Assembly: GCA_902794895.1 (NCBI GenBank) | Contig: CADBIY010000001.1 | Coordinates: 124,001-188,000, forward strand | Direction of reading: 5' to 3' | Length of the DNA: 64,000 nt | Origin: Candidatus Avelusimicrobium vaccinum | GTDB taxonomy: Bacteria > Elusimicrobiota > Elusimicrobia > Elusimicrobiales > Elusimicrobiaceae | Shown: positions 17,642-26,461 of the stretch, piece after piece | Layout of the letters: each line of letters starts with the position of its first letter | How positions within the stretch are numbered: position 1 is the stretch's first letter | Position numbers and translations under genes: made by a program | The notes under the pieces: model-generated | The model's input: only the letters and a program-made list of their open reading frames with translations | Database searches by the model: none | Told to the model about the DNA's origin: nothing

Positions 17642-17684
17642 ATAAAATTGGTTTTCCCTATATACGAAACTCGTTATTTTTTCC

Positions 17685-17690
17685 TATAAT
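17685..17690 (+). promoter_or_regulatory. -10 element upstream of ileS
   Basis: TATAAT 33 bases before the ileS ATG; no convincing -35. I looked for a T-box leader between the regulator and ileS; the gap is only 81 bases, which is too short. Confidence 0.4.
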
Positions 17691-17722
17691 ATAAATATCC
17701 TTGATTATTGGAGTTTTTTACC

Positions 17723-20530
17723 ATGGCAAAAAATAAATATTCTCATACCGTCTTGTTACCTAAAACGGAATTTCCCATGCGCGCCGGACTTGCGCAAAAA
17801 GAACCGAAAATTTTAGAGTTTTGGAAGTCTATTCACCTCTACGAAGCAATCCTTAAAAAAAATGAACAAGGAAAACATTTTGTGTTGCATGACGGACCGC
17901 CTTATGCAAACGGTAAAATTCATATTGGCCACGCACTGGATAAAACCATCAAGGATATTATTTTAAAATCCCGCGCGATGAATGGCTATTATACCCCTTA
18001 TGTTCCGGGGTGGGACTGCCATGGTCTGCCTATTGAACAAGCCCTTTTAAAAGAACTGAAACAAAATAAAAAACATATTACGGATGTTCCTGCATTTCGT
18101 AAAAAAGCGCGTGAATTTGCCGCCAAATTTATTGATTTGCAACGTCAGGGCTTTAAACGCCTGGGCGTACAGGGAGATTGGGAGAATCCATACTTAACGA
18201 TGTCTCCGCGCTATGAAGGCATTACCATTGGCGTATTTTTAGACTTAATTGAAAAAGGTTATGTTTATAAAGGTAAAAAAACCATTACCTGGTGCCCTAC
18301 TTGCGAAACGGCATTAGCCGATGCGGAAACCGAATATAAAGATATTTCTTCTCCTTCAATTTATTTGCGTTTTAAGTTGGCTAAATTTGATAAATCCATT
18401 TTGGGAGATTTGGATTATTCTAAACCCATTAGTTTGGCGGTATGGACGACCACTCCATGGACTATTCCCGCTAACCAGGCAGCGGCTGTTTCCAATACGG
18501 AAGATTATGCAATTTTGCAAGATCAAAAAACGGGCGAATATTACATTGTAGCCGAAAAGTTGATGGAAGAGTTTTTGAAAAATACCGGATTGGATTGTAC
18601 CCAAGCCGGCAAAGTAGCCGGTGCCGATTTGGTGGGAATGACGTATTATCATCCGCTTTCGCAAAAAGAAAACCCGGTGATTTGGACCGATTTTGTAACC
18701 ATGGATGCCGGGGTGGGTATTGTGCATATCGCTCCCGGACACGGGGAAGAAGATGCTCAGGCCGGCAAACAATGGAAGTTGGATATGTTCTGCCCGGTAG
18801 ACGAAAAAGGTTGCTACACGAAAGAAGCCGGAATTTTTGAAGGCATGCATGTATTTGAAGCCAATCCGTTAATGGTTAAAAAATTAGACGAATTGGGTGC
18901 CTTGATTAAAGAACAGGAAATCTCTCACAGTTATCCGCATTGTTGGCGTTGCCATAACCCGATTATTTTCCGTGCGACGGAACAATGGTTTATGTCCATT
19001 GATAAAGACGGCCTGCGCCAAAAACTCATGAAGAATTTGGACCAGGTGAAATTTTATCCCGAAGGCGGCGTGGAACGCATGCGCTCTATGATCGGCCTGC
19101 GCCCGGATTGGTGTTTGTCCCGCCAGCGCTTTTGGGGAAGCCCGGTTACAATTTTATATTGTAAGGAATGCGGTAAACCTCAAATTGATCATGAATTGTT
19201 TGAATTTATTAAGGCTCGCGCTATGCAGGAAGGTTCCGATTTTTGGTTTACCGATCCGGTAGAAAAATTAGTTCCGCAAGGGTATCATTGCGCGTGCGGC
19301 TGTCATGAATTTAGAAAAGAAACCGATATTTTAGATGTATGGTTGGATTCCGGTGTTTCGTGGGCTGCTGTACTTAAGGACCGGGGACTGGATTTTCCGG
19401 CAGATGTTTACTCCGAAGGGTCCGATCAACACCGGGGTTGGTTCCAAAGTTCCTACATCCCGTCATTTACCCTGGAGGGCAAAGCACCGTTTAAAACCAT
19501 TTTAACCCATGGTATGGTATTAGACGGGCAAGGTAAACCCATGCATAAATCAGCCGGAAATGCAGTGGATCCGGAGGATGTTATTAACCAATACGGAGCC
19601 GATATTTTGCGCTTATGGGTGGCTTTTGCCGATTATCAGGGCGATGTGCGCATTTCTAAAGAAATTTTAGGCGGGCCTATTGATACCTATCGTAAAATCC
19701 GCAATACGATTCGTTACGCCTTGGGTAACTTGTCGGACTATGATCCGGCCCTTCATCAAGTGCCCGGTAAAGAATTGGCCGAAATGGACCAGTATATGTT
19801 AGGCCGGTTAGACCGGTTAATTCAAGAAGTACATGCCGGTTATCAGGAATTTAATTTCCGCCGTGCCATGCGTGCCATTACCGATTTTTGTATTTTGGAC
19901 CTATCTTCTTTTATGTTAGATGCCTCTAAAGACCGGCTATACACGTTGGGTGCTTCCTCGCCCGCGCGCCGGAGTGCCCAGACGGTATTAGCCGAAATTG
20001 CGGTTACGTTACTTCAACTGATGGCACCGGTGCTTTCATTTACCGCGGAAGAGGCCTGGCAGGAATTGCGCAAAACTGCTTTGGGCAGAGAACTTGCGCA
20101 AAGTATTTTCCTTTCTAATATGCCAAAAAATGCTTCGTTAGTACCGCAGGTTAAATTGGAAGAAAAATGGAATGAAATCCGCCGTGTTCGCGAACAAGTG
20201 CAGAAAACCTTGGAAGATGCCCGCCAAAAAGGGATTATCGGCTCTTCGTTAGAAGCGTGTATCGTTTTTAAAACGAATGATTCGGCTATGAAAGCATTTT
20301 TAGAAGATACGCAGCATCTCTGGCCGGAAATTGCCATCGTGTCGGATGTAAAAATAAAAGAAGGATCTGAAAAATTAACAGTGGAAACGGAGCATGCTTC
20401 CGGCCAAAAATGTGCCCGCTGCTGGCAATGGAAAGAAGATGTCGGCACGCATGCCGTACATAAAGATGTATGTCAGCGCTGTGCCACCGTGTTAGAAAAA
20501 GAAGGTTTTGTTATCAGTACGGAGGAGTAA
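17723..20530 (+). CDS. ileS: Isoleucyl-tRNA synthetase
   Basis: 935 residues, class I. The HIGH motif is HIGH in GKIHIGHALDK, the editing domain is in the middle, and the C-terminal zinc ribbon shows CARCW and CQRC. The KMSKS loop reads PMHKSAGN instead of the textbook sequence; I believe MHKS forms occur in IleRS of some other lineages, so this is probably a lineage variant that keeps the second lysine. The ATG at 17723 has GGAG nine bases upstream; a TTG five codons earlier is also open. It heads a compact run with lspA, whose ribosome site lies in the ileS 3' end, an arrangement common in bacteria. Confidence 0.96.
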   Translation: MAKNKYSHTVLLPKTEFPMRAGLAQKEPKILEFWKSIHLYEAILKKNEQGKHFVLHDGPPYANGKIHIGHALDKTIKDIILKSRAMNGYYTPYVPGWDCHGLPIEQALLKELKQNKKHITDVPAFRKKAREFAAKFIDLQRQGFKRLGVQGDWENPYLTMSPRYEGITIGVFLDLIEKGYVYKGKKTITWCPTCETALADAETEYKDISSPSIYLRFKLAKFDKSILGDLDYSKPISLAVWTTTPWTIPANQAAAVSNTEDYAILQDQKTGEYYIVAEKLMEEFLKNTGLDCTQAGKVAGADLVGMTYYHPLSQKENPVIWTDFVTMDAGVGIVHIAPGHGEEDAQAGKQWKLDMFCPVDEKGCYTKEAGIFEGMHVFEANPLMVKKLDELGALIKEQEISHSYPHCWRCHNPIIFRATEQWFMSIDKDGLRQKLMKNLDQVKFYPEGGVERMRSMIGLRPDWCLSRQRFWGSPVTILYCKECGKPQIDHELFEFIKARAMQEGSDFWFTDPVEKLVPQGYHCACGCHEFRKETDILDVWLDSGVSWAAVLKDRGLDFPADVYSEGSDQHRGWFQSSYIPSFTLEGKAPFKTILTHGMVLDGQGKPMHKSAGNAVDPEDVINQYGADILRLWVAFADYQGDVRISKEILGGPIDTYRKIRNTIRYALGNLSDYDPALHQVPGKELAEMDQYMLGRLDRLIQEVHAGYQEFNFRRAMRAITDFCILDLSSFMLDASKDRLYTLGASSPARRSAQTVLAEIAVTLLQLMAPVLSFTAEEAWQELRKTALGRELAQSIFLSNMPKNASLVPQVKLEEKWNEIRRVREQVQKTLEDARQKGIIGSSLEACIVFKTNDSAMKAFLEDTQHLWPEIAIVSDVKIKEGSEKLTVETEHASGQKCARCWQWKEDVGTHAVHKDVCQRCATVLEKEGFVISTEE

Positions 20531-20533
20531 CGG

Positions 20534-21025
20534 GTGTCTGGCAAAGGTGCACAGGTCAAAGCCTGGTTGTTTAAGTATCGGTGGGAACTTGGAATTGGTA
20601 GTGTTATATTTTTAATAGACCACTTTACCAAAGTGTTGGCACTTTGGTATTTGCCGGACCGGGTAGTGAAAATTTTTCCGTTTTTCCAGTTGCGTTATGT
20701 AGAGAATACCGGAGCGGCGTTTGGCATGATGCAGGGCGGAAATTGGATATTAGTCTTTGTGATGTTGGGAATTATTCTCTATATTTTAAAGAGTTGGAAA
20801 GAACTCTGTTCCCAGGGAAGGGTTGTCCGCTGGGGGTGTGTATTTATTTTAGCCGGTGCCATAGGGAATCTTTATGATAGAATTACTTTAGGGTATGTGG
20901 TTGATTTTTTGGATTTTTTAGTTTGGCCGGTGTTTAATGTGGCCGACTCTTTTATTACAATAGGCGGTTGTTTATTTGCATATTCACTTTTAGTTGACCG
21001 TAAACCCAAGCAGGAGGAAAAATGA
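20534..21025 (+). CDS. lspA: Lipoprotein signal peptidase (SPase II)
   Basis: 163 residues and four membrane helices. The catalytic aspartates lie in GNLYDR...VVDF and FNVADS, and the conserved ENTGAAFG is present. It cleaves prolipoproteins before the lipidated cysteine in the inner membrane. It starts at a GTG preceded by GGAGGAG that overlaps the ileS end. The next gene, overlapping by ATGA, encodes a lipoprotein substrate. Globomycin-sensitive aspartyl protease family. Confidence 0.95.
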   Translation: MSGKGAQVKAWLFKYRWELGIGSVIFLIDHFTKVLALWYLPDRVVKIFPFFQLRYVENTGAAFGMMQGGNWILVFVMLGIILYILKSWKELCSQGRVVRWGCVFILAGAIGNLYDRITLGYVVDFLDFLVWPVFNVADSFITIGGCLFAYSLLVDRKPKQEEK

Positions 21026-22005
21026 AAAACTTATCAGTAGTTGTTTTAGTAGCGCTTTTGTTGGCGGCTTGCAGTGATGATAAACGAATGTTTAAAAAGG
21101 CCCAATTGGCAACTTCTAAGGGATCTTATACACAGGCGATACAAATTTATACCCATATTTTGAAAAAAGATCCTAAAAACTATGCGGCTTTGATTAACAG
21201 GGGTATTTTGTGGGAAAGATTACCTGTTAAAGATGTCAGGGAACGTGCTAAAAACCGCAATTTTGCCGAACAGGATTATTTGGCAGCCATAGAAATTAAC
21301 CCCAATGTGCCGGAAACCTATAATAACTTGGGGGCTTTGTATATTGATATGAACCAAAATATGGATGCCATTTCTAATTTTACCGAAGCTATTAACTTGA
21401 GCCCGCGCTATTTTACGGCTTTGATGAACCGGGCGATTGCTAATTATAAATTAGGACGTACCATGGCTGCTTTAGAAGATTTTAACAAGGCAGACCGGAT
21501 TCGCCAAAATGATCCCCTTTTATTACTGAACCGGGGGGTTGCCTATTATGATATGGGGCAATATGAATCGGCAGTTGCCGATTTTACGCATTTGATTTCC
21601 ATCGATTCGGATAATGCTCGCGCTTACTTGGAACGGGCACGTGCTTTTATCCGCTTGGGATATCCTTCCAATGCATATGCGGACTTAGAGGAGGCGGTAA
21701 CCATTAAACCGTCTTATGCGTTGGCGTATTATTATATGGGCGATCTGATGTTTCGTAAAGGGGAGAAAGATTATGCTTTGGGACTTTTGGTTAAATCCAA
21801 AGAGTTGGCTAACCAATATGTTCCCACCTATGAACTGATGGGTGATATGTTAGCCATGGAGGATCCGGTGGCTGCCACGGCTAATTATATGGTGGCAAAA
21901 AAATTAGATCCGCAACATGCCCGGCGCTATGATGCTAAAATCCGGTTGATGCGTAGTGAAGAAGGCCGGGAGCGGGTGCTGGCTAACCGTTTTTTCCCGC
22001 GCTAA
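21022..22005 (+). CDS. TPR-repeat lipoprotein
   Basis: 327 residues. The signal peptide ends in the lipobox LLAAC (cysteine near residue 18), so it should be lipidated and sorted after LspA cleavage. The remainder consists of about seven tetratricopeptide repeats of 34 residues (for example AIQIYTHILKKDPKNYAAL), a scaffold for protein contacts. The start overlaps the lspA stop (ATGA), and the P-type ATPase-like gene follows 3 bases later. Role unknown; candidates are an outer-membrane assembly accessory or a factor for the neighbouring membrane proteins. Confidence 0.85.
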   Translation: MKNLSVVVLVALLLAACSDDKRMFKKAQLATSKGSYTQAIQIYTHILKKDPKNYAALINRGILWERLPVKDVRERAKNRNFAEQDYLAAIEINPNVPETYNNLGALYIDMNQNMDAISNFTEAINLSPRYFTALMNRAIANYKLGRTMAALEDFNKADRIRQNDPLLLLNRGVAYYDMGQYESAVADFTHLISIDSDNARAYLERARAFIRLGYPSNAYADLEEAVTIKPSYALAYYYMGDLMFRKGEKDYALGLLVKSKELANQYVPTYELMGDMLAMEDPVAATANYMVAKKLDPQHARRYDAKIRLMRSEEGRERVLANRFFPR

Positions 22006-22008
22006 AGA

Positions 22009-23958
22009 ATGACCACGTTTGCTTCTTTTTCAACTTCTTATCTGCCGGCAGCCTTACAGGTGCCGGCAAAAAAGTTTTCCTATCGCTTTTTGCTTTCTTT
22101 GTGTTTGTTTTTCCTGATTTTATTTTCACGGATGCTAAATTATACCGGTGTGAGTGTTTTTATTTTATTTTTTATAAATGTTGCCTTTTGTGCCGATATT
22201 TTTTTGCGTTGTGCCTGTAAAGATTTACTCCGCGTTCATGGCTCGTTTGCCGTATTGATTAGCCTTTCGGTCTTGTCCGGATTTATTTATTGTGCTTTAA
22301 ATACGTTTCTTACCCGGCCTTTAGCAGGCCCATACATATCCTTAGAGGTGTATGTTTCCTTTTTGCTTACGTTGGCACTTTGGGCGCAGTACCGTATGAC
22401 TCGGGGGCAAGAACGGGTGGATATCTTTATCAAAAAATTGGATGACTTTTTGCCTAAATCAGGCCGTATATGTCATATGGATAAATCTTATATGATATTT
22501 GTAAATGAATTGAAGATAGGGGACCGCGTACGGGTATATCCGGGGGAACGGATTCCCTGTGACGGATTTATTCAAAGCGGCACCAGTTCGATTGACGAGC
22601 AACTGATCTCGGGAAATATGCTTGCAACGGCTAAACAGCCTGGAGATGCTGTTTATGCCGGAACCCTCAATAAAACAGGTCAACTTGAAATAGAAGTTTC
22701 GGCTCCGCTATCTTCCAGTGTTGTGATGGGGGTTTTGAATGCGATTAAACAAAATGAGCAACGGCATACTCAAGTCAAAGACCCTTTGGAACAGGCCGCT
22801 CCCTGGCTGGTATTTATGCTACTGGGGGCCGGAATCGGTGGATATATGTGGGCGTTACATACCTACACGGCTTCTGATTGGCTACATCAAACGGGTATAT
22901 TATGGTTCATTTTATCATTAGGTTGCCCGGCGGCCTGGCTATTTTCTGCAATTTTTCCGCGGTTATTTGTACGTCGTGGGGCTGAGCGTTTAGGGGTTGT
23001 CATTAATAATATAGATACTTTGCAAAGGTTTGTTCAGGCGGATACTATTTTCTTAGATAAAACAGGTACTGTAACGGTAGGAGATTTGCGTATTGGGCGG
23101 TTGGTGCCGACACCCAGGGTATTAGAAGCGCAGTTACTGGAAGCCTTGGCCTATGCGGAACAGCAGGTGGATGGTCCCTTTGCTCAAGCGGTACATTTGT
23201 TTATTTCCTCCAAAAATATACCTATGCAGAAAGTAAAATCAACAGAGATATTCCCCGGGAAAGGGGTGCGCGTACAAATCAAAAAGGATACGATCCTAGC
23301 AGGAAAAGCCGCTTGGTTAAGGGATCAAAAATTGGCGGTTCCTACTATCCAAACGGGAGATGAAACGGTGGTTTTTGTGGCGCGTAATAATCAATATTTG
23401 GGATATGTTACTTTAACGGATTGCTTGCGTGAGGGAGCCAAACAAACCGTAGAATTTCTTAAAAACAAACATAAAGAAGTGATTCTGATTTCCGGCGATA
23501 CAGAATCTTCTGTCCAAGCCGTAGCGAATCAGTTAGGTATTACGAAGTTTAATTTTAGCGTTCTTCCCAAAACGAAAGCCGAGATTATTACTAATTTACG
23601 TAATTTAGGAAAACAGGTCATCATGATCGGGGATGGATTTAACGATATTTTAGCACTTTTAAAAGCAGACGGCGGTATTGTATTCGCTTCAGAAAAGAAT
23701 CTCTACAATCATTGGGTAGATATGGTAATTAAAAGGCAAGACTTGTTTGCCCTTACAGATTTATTTACAATAAATAAGAGGTTGCATTATACTATTTGGA
23801 GCAATATGTTCTTATCGGTCATAGGCCAGGGAGGACTGATTGCTTGGATAGGATGGCATAGCCCACAGGGGTCCGGCTGGCAAATTTTGCTGGGGGGATC
23901 TTTAGGCGTGATTATGTGTTTATTAATTCATTCCATGAGGTTATTAAGAATAAAATGA
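22009..23958 (+). CDS. Degenerate P1B-like P-type ATPase
   Basis: 649 residues with a P1B layout: several N-terminal helices (about 25-130), actuator domain, helix pair (265-320), P- and N-domains, and two C-terminal helices. The phosphorylation site DKTGT is present (Asp350), as is GDGFND in the hinge. Other signatures are altered: the actuator TGES reads ISGN (200-203), so the glutamate needed for dephosphorylation is gone; the membrane CPC reads GCPAAW (Cys306 only); the N-domain His-Pro reads Gly-Pro; and there is no N-terminal metal-binding domain. It may be a non-transporting or altered-specificity member. The start follows the TPR lipoprotein closely with no clear ribosome site, so it is probably coupled; its stop overlaps queF. 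Confidence 0.85.
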   Translation: MTTFASFSTSYLPAALQVPAKKFSYRFLLSLCLFFLILFSRMLNYTGVSVFILFFINVAFCADIFLRCACKDLLRVHGSFAVLISLSVLSGFIYCALNTFLTRPLAGPYISLEVYVSFLLTLALWAQYRMTRGQERVDIFIKKLDDFLPKSGRICHMDKSYMIFVNELKIGDRVRVYPGERIPCDGFIQSGTSSIDEQLISGNMLATAKQPGDAVYAGTLNKTGQLEIEVSAPLSSSVVMGVLNAIKQNEQRHTQVKDPLEQAAPWLVFMLLGAGIGGYMWALHTYTASDWLHQTGILWFILSLGCPAAWLFSAIFPRLFVRRGAERLGVVINNIDTLQRFVQADTIFLDKTGTVTVGDLRIGRLVPTPRVLEAQLLEALAYAEQQVDGPFAQAVHLFISSKNIPMQKVKSTEIFPGKGVRVQIKKDTILAGKAAWLRDQKLAVPTIQTGDETVVFVARNNQYLGYVTLTDCLREGAKQTVEFLKNKHKEVILISGDTESSVQAVANQLGITKFNFSVLPKTKAEIITNLRNLGKQVIMIGDGFNDILALLKADGGIVFASEKNLYNHWVDMVIKRQDLFALTDLFTINKRLHYTIWSNMFLSVIGQGGLIAWIGWHSPQGSGWQILLGGSLGVIMCLLIHSMRLLRIK

Positions 23959-24362
23959 AAAATAATCAGATTGATTTTGGATATACTTCTGCGCATGCGC
24001 GAAAAAATGCGGATGCCGTTTTACCGGAAATTCAATGCTGGCCCAACCAATATAAACGGGACTATGATATTAAAATTGAACTTCCGGAGTTTACGTCCGT
24101 ATGCCCTAAAACGGGGTTACCGGATTTTGGTATCATTACGATTGAATATATCCCGGATGAATTGTGCTTGGAGTTAAAGTCGCTAAAGTATTACTTGCTG
24201 GAATACCGGGATATGGGTATTTTTATGGAAAATATCGCCAATAAAATTTTAGATGATGTGGTGAAAGCCTGTCATCCTAAAAAAGCAACTGTTACCGGCG
24301 TATTTACTCCGCGCGGCGGGTTGCGATCTGTGATTACCGCACGTTACGAGAAAGCCCAATGA
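23955..24362 (+). CDS. queF: NADPH-dependent 7-cyano-7-deazaguanine reductase
   Basis: 135 residues, the short unimodular (YkvM-type) QueF. The catalytic cysteine is C50 in SVCPKTGLPDFG with the following Asp57, and the ESLK-like substrate segment reads ELKSLKYYLLEYR. It reduces preQ0 to preQ1 for queuosine in tRNA. I start at the ATG at 23955, which overlaps the ATPase stop; a start 13 codons earlier would only add residues encoded inside the ATPase gene. No other queuosine gene lies in the window. Confidence 0.92.
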   Translation: MKNNQIDFGYTSAHARKNADAVLPEIQCWPNQYKRDYDIKIELPEFTSVCPKTGLPDFGIITIEYIPDELCLELKSLKYYLLEYRDMGIFMENIANKILDDVVKACHPKKATVTGVFTPRGGLRSVITARYEKAQ

Positions 24363-25075
24363 AACAGAAAATTATATTTGTGGGCTGTTGTGTTGTTTGC
24401 TTTTTAATGGGGCTGGCTTTGATGCGTGTATGGAATGCGCATTCCCTGGCGAAAAACAAATCATTAACACTCTTCTCCACATCTGTCCCGGCGGCAGAAA
24501 TAGCGGATACCATTGATTTGGAAATGGCTACGGATCCGGAAGATTTACGAGCGGTGGATGACCCGGGAGAACCCCGGTTGGCTACCGAATCCCAGTTAGC
24601 CCCGATTCACATGCCTGAGATTGAAATGATTATTTCCCGGTCCGGAAAATCTTATCCAACCGAAGAACAAGAGCCGCCTGCCAAAACAGCGGTTCCGTTG
24701 GGCGACGTGCAATATAATACTTCGCCCACCGCACAAACCAGTGAACAAGAGGCGCCCAAAAGCAATATTGTGATGATTGCGGCGCCGGTGGAGCCTTTAC
24801 TCATCAAAACATTAGAAGAGTATAAGAAGTTCAAACGGCGTGCCCGGGGGAATTATCCGGTGGCCAATTTTGCTACTGAAAATGTACTTGTATTAGAATC
24901 CGCCAGCAACTTACCGGACAAGGTTTTTGAAATTCAAAATGTGGAAGAAAAAGACGGCAAGATGCTGGTTACATATCGGGTAAATGTTTTTGGATTGGAC
25001 CAAAAAACAAATACGCATAGCGCCGTGTTGATTCGCAAGCGAGATCTGCCAATTGAACTGAAGCAAGTTTTGTAG
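24359..25075 (+). CDS. Anchored extracytoplasmic protein, unknown
   Basis: 238 residues. Residues 5-24 form one N-terminal membrane segment with three cysteines. Residues 45-140 are acidic, Pro- and Glu-rich and probably disordered. A C-terminal domain of about 90 residues begins at VEPLLIKTLEEYKKF and has alternating strand-like sequence. I recognise no family. The start overlaps the queF stop (ATGA) and the gene ends the ileS-to-here cluster before a strong terminator, which suggests joint expression with the TPR lipoprotein and ATPase-like protein. Confidence 0.7.
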   Translation: MKQKIIFVGCCVVCFLMGLALMRVWNAHSLAKNKSLTLFSTSVPAAEIADTIDLEMATDPEDLRAVDDPGEPRLATESQLAPIHMPEIEMIISRSGKSYPTEEQEPPAKTAVPLGDVQYNTSPTAQTSEQEAPKSNIVMIAAPVEPLLIKTLEEYKKFKRRARGNYPVANFATENVLVLESASNLPDKVFEIQNVEEKDGKMLVTYRVNVFGLDQKTNTHSAVLIRKRDLPIELKQVL

Positions 25076-25088
25076 GGAAAGATTGAAT

Positions 25089-25123
25089 AAAAATAATCCC
25101 CGTTGAATTCGGGGATTATTTTT
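25089..25123. terminator. Bidirectional terminator
   Basis: An 11-base-pair stem AATAATCCCCG / CGGGGATTATT flanked by A and T runs. It lies between the end of the ileS cluster (plus) and the HU-like gene (minus) and can serve both. Confidence 0.85.
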
Positions 25124-25388
25124 ATTTGTTTTTAAGCAGATTGGCGGACGGTTTAAAACGAACTTTTGGTTTAGCAGGAACCTGTACTTTTTCTCCGGTC
25201 TTCGGATTATGCCGTACTACGGGCCGTGCCATTTTTAAATGAAAAGACCCAAAATTGCTAATGACCACTTTACCGTCTCTTTTAAGTCCATGTTTAATGA
25301 TTTCAAAGACGGTATCTACCGATAATTTGGCCTGTTTTTTATCTAATACTTGTCTGGTTAAACGGCGAATTACATCATCTTTATTCAT
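25122..25388 (-). CDS. HU/IHF-family DNA-binding protein
   Basis: 88 residues. The N-terminal helices MNKDDVIRRLTRQVLD are followed by the beta-arm region, with NFGSFHLK and VVRHNPKTGEKVQVPAK, the conserved R-NPKTG loop that enters the minor groove. It bends and compacts DNA as a dimer. I start at the ATG at 25388 because AGAGG lies 8 bases upstream; the in-frame ATG nine codons earlier has none. HU and IHF cannot be separated by eye. gpsA lies 68 bases upstream on the same strand. Confidence 0.9.
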   Translation of the reverse strand: MNKDDVIRRLTRQVLDKKQAKLSVDTVFEIIKHGLKRDGKVVISNFGSFHLKMARPVVRHNPKTGEKVQVPAKPKVRFKPSANLLKNK

Positions 25389-25456
25389 ATCATATCCTCT
25401 TGGTATATTCAGCAACCGGCTGTACTTGTAAAGTCGTGCCGGTATAGGTAAAATTA

Positions 25457-26461
25457 CTATTTATTCCCCCGGTTTACAAAGCCCATGGCTTGCAATAGAA
25501 CATGAGGTTGCTTCCCTTGGCAGATGATTTGCCAAACCGCATCTAAAATAGGCGTGTTTAAATGATTTTTGCGGGCAATATCGTAGACACTTTGTACCGA
25601 ATTGACCCCTTCGGCAATGGTTCCTACCTGTTTTTTAGCCTCTTCTAACGAAAGTCCCGCCCCTAGTTTTTCACCTAACCGGCGGTTGCGGGAAATGGCA
25701 GACATGCCTGTTAAAATAGCATCCCCGAAACCGGCTAAACTATATACGGTATCAGGAGCCCCTCCTTGACTGACAATAATTTGATTCATTTCTTGCAAGG
25801 CTTGGGTGATTAAGGCCGCTTTTGCGTTTGCTCCGTCTCCAATTCCGTCAATGACACCGCACCCAATGGCGAGTACATTTTTAATACCGCCGCCATATTC
25901 TACTCCTCGGCGGTCTTGGGATGGAACTACGAGGATTGGATCTCCGCTCATTACTTCGGCGATTTGTTGCACCAGTTGCAAATCCTTCCCGGCCAACATA
26001 ATTTTAGTCGGCACCCCTTGGGCTACTTCCAAGGCGAAACTCGGCCCGGAAAAAGCAAGTACTTTATCCTGCAATTCCGGCAGTTCTTCTTCTACTAATT
26101 CACAAATTGTTTTAAAAGTTTTGTCTTCAATTCCTTTTGAAGCACTGACAACCGGTACTACTTTCCCATGAAGCAGTGGTTTTAACTGTTCGCGGCAAAA
26201 AGTACGGATTGCTTTAGAAGAAATGACAAAGATAATTAAATCGGTATTATCAACCGCTTCGGCTACATTTCCGGTTAAGCGGATATTATCGTGGATTTTA
26301 AAGTTTGGGATATTGGGGTGGCGACCCATGGTTTTAAGAACATTGAGCAGTTGTTCATTATATTCCCACAAGGATACAGCATATCCTTTTTGGGCTAAAT
26401 GTTGCGCAATAACACTGCCCCAAATACCGGCACCGAACACGGTAATTTTATTGATTTGCAT
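25457..26461 (-). CDS. gpsA: NAD(P)-dependent glycerol-3-phosphate dehydrogenase
   Basis: 334 residues. The Rossmann motif is GAGIWGSVIA at the N-terminus, with the SKGIE motif and catalytic lysine context YGGGIKNVLAIG. It makes sn-glycerol-3-phosphate for phospholipids from DHAP. The ATG at 26461 lies inside the 3' end of plsY (14-base overlap), and the ribosome site is a weak AAAGAGAAAAG. plsY, the next enzyme in phosphatidic acid synthesis, is directly upstream, so the two form a functional operon. Confidence 0.94.
   Translation of the reverse strand: MQINKITVFGAGIWGSVIAQHLAQKGYAVSLWEYNEQLLNVLKTMGRHPNIPNFKIHDNIRLTGNVAEAVDNTDLIIFVISSKAIRTFCREQLKPLLHGKVVPVVSASKGIEDKTFKTICELVEEELPELQDKVLAFSGPSFALEVAQGVPTKIMLAGKDLQLVQQIAEVMSGDPILVVPSQDRRGVEYGGGIKNVLAIGCGVIDGIGDGANAKAALITQALQEMNQIIVSQGGAPDTVYSLAGFGDAILTGMSAISRNRRLGEKLGAGLSLEEAKKQVGTIAEGVNSVQSVYDIARKNHLNTPILDAVWQIICQGKQPHVLLQAMGFVNRGNK

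Noticed and set aside
17642-17722. T-box leader before ileS
   Set aside because: The gap is only 81 bases and contains no T-box sequence or specifier-type stem.
19530-19560. Altered KMSKS loop in IleRS as a novel feature
   Set aside because: The MHKS form keeps the key lysine and, as far as I recall, occurs in IleRS of other bacterial lineages, so it is probably only a lineage variant.
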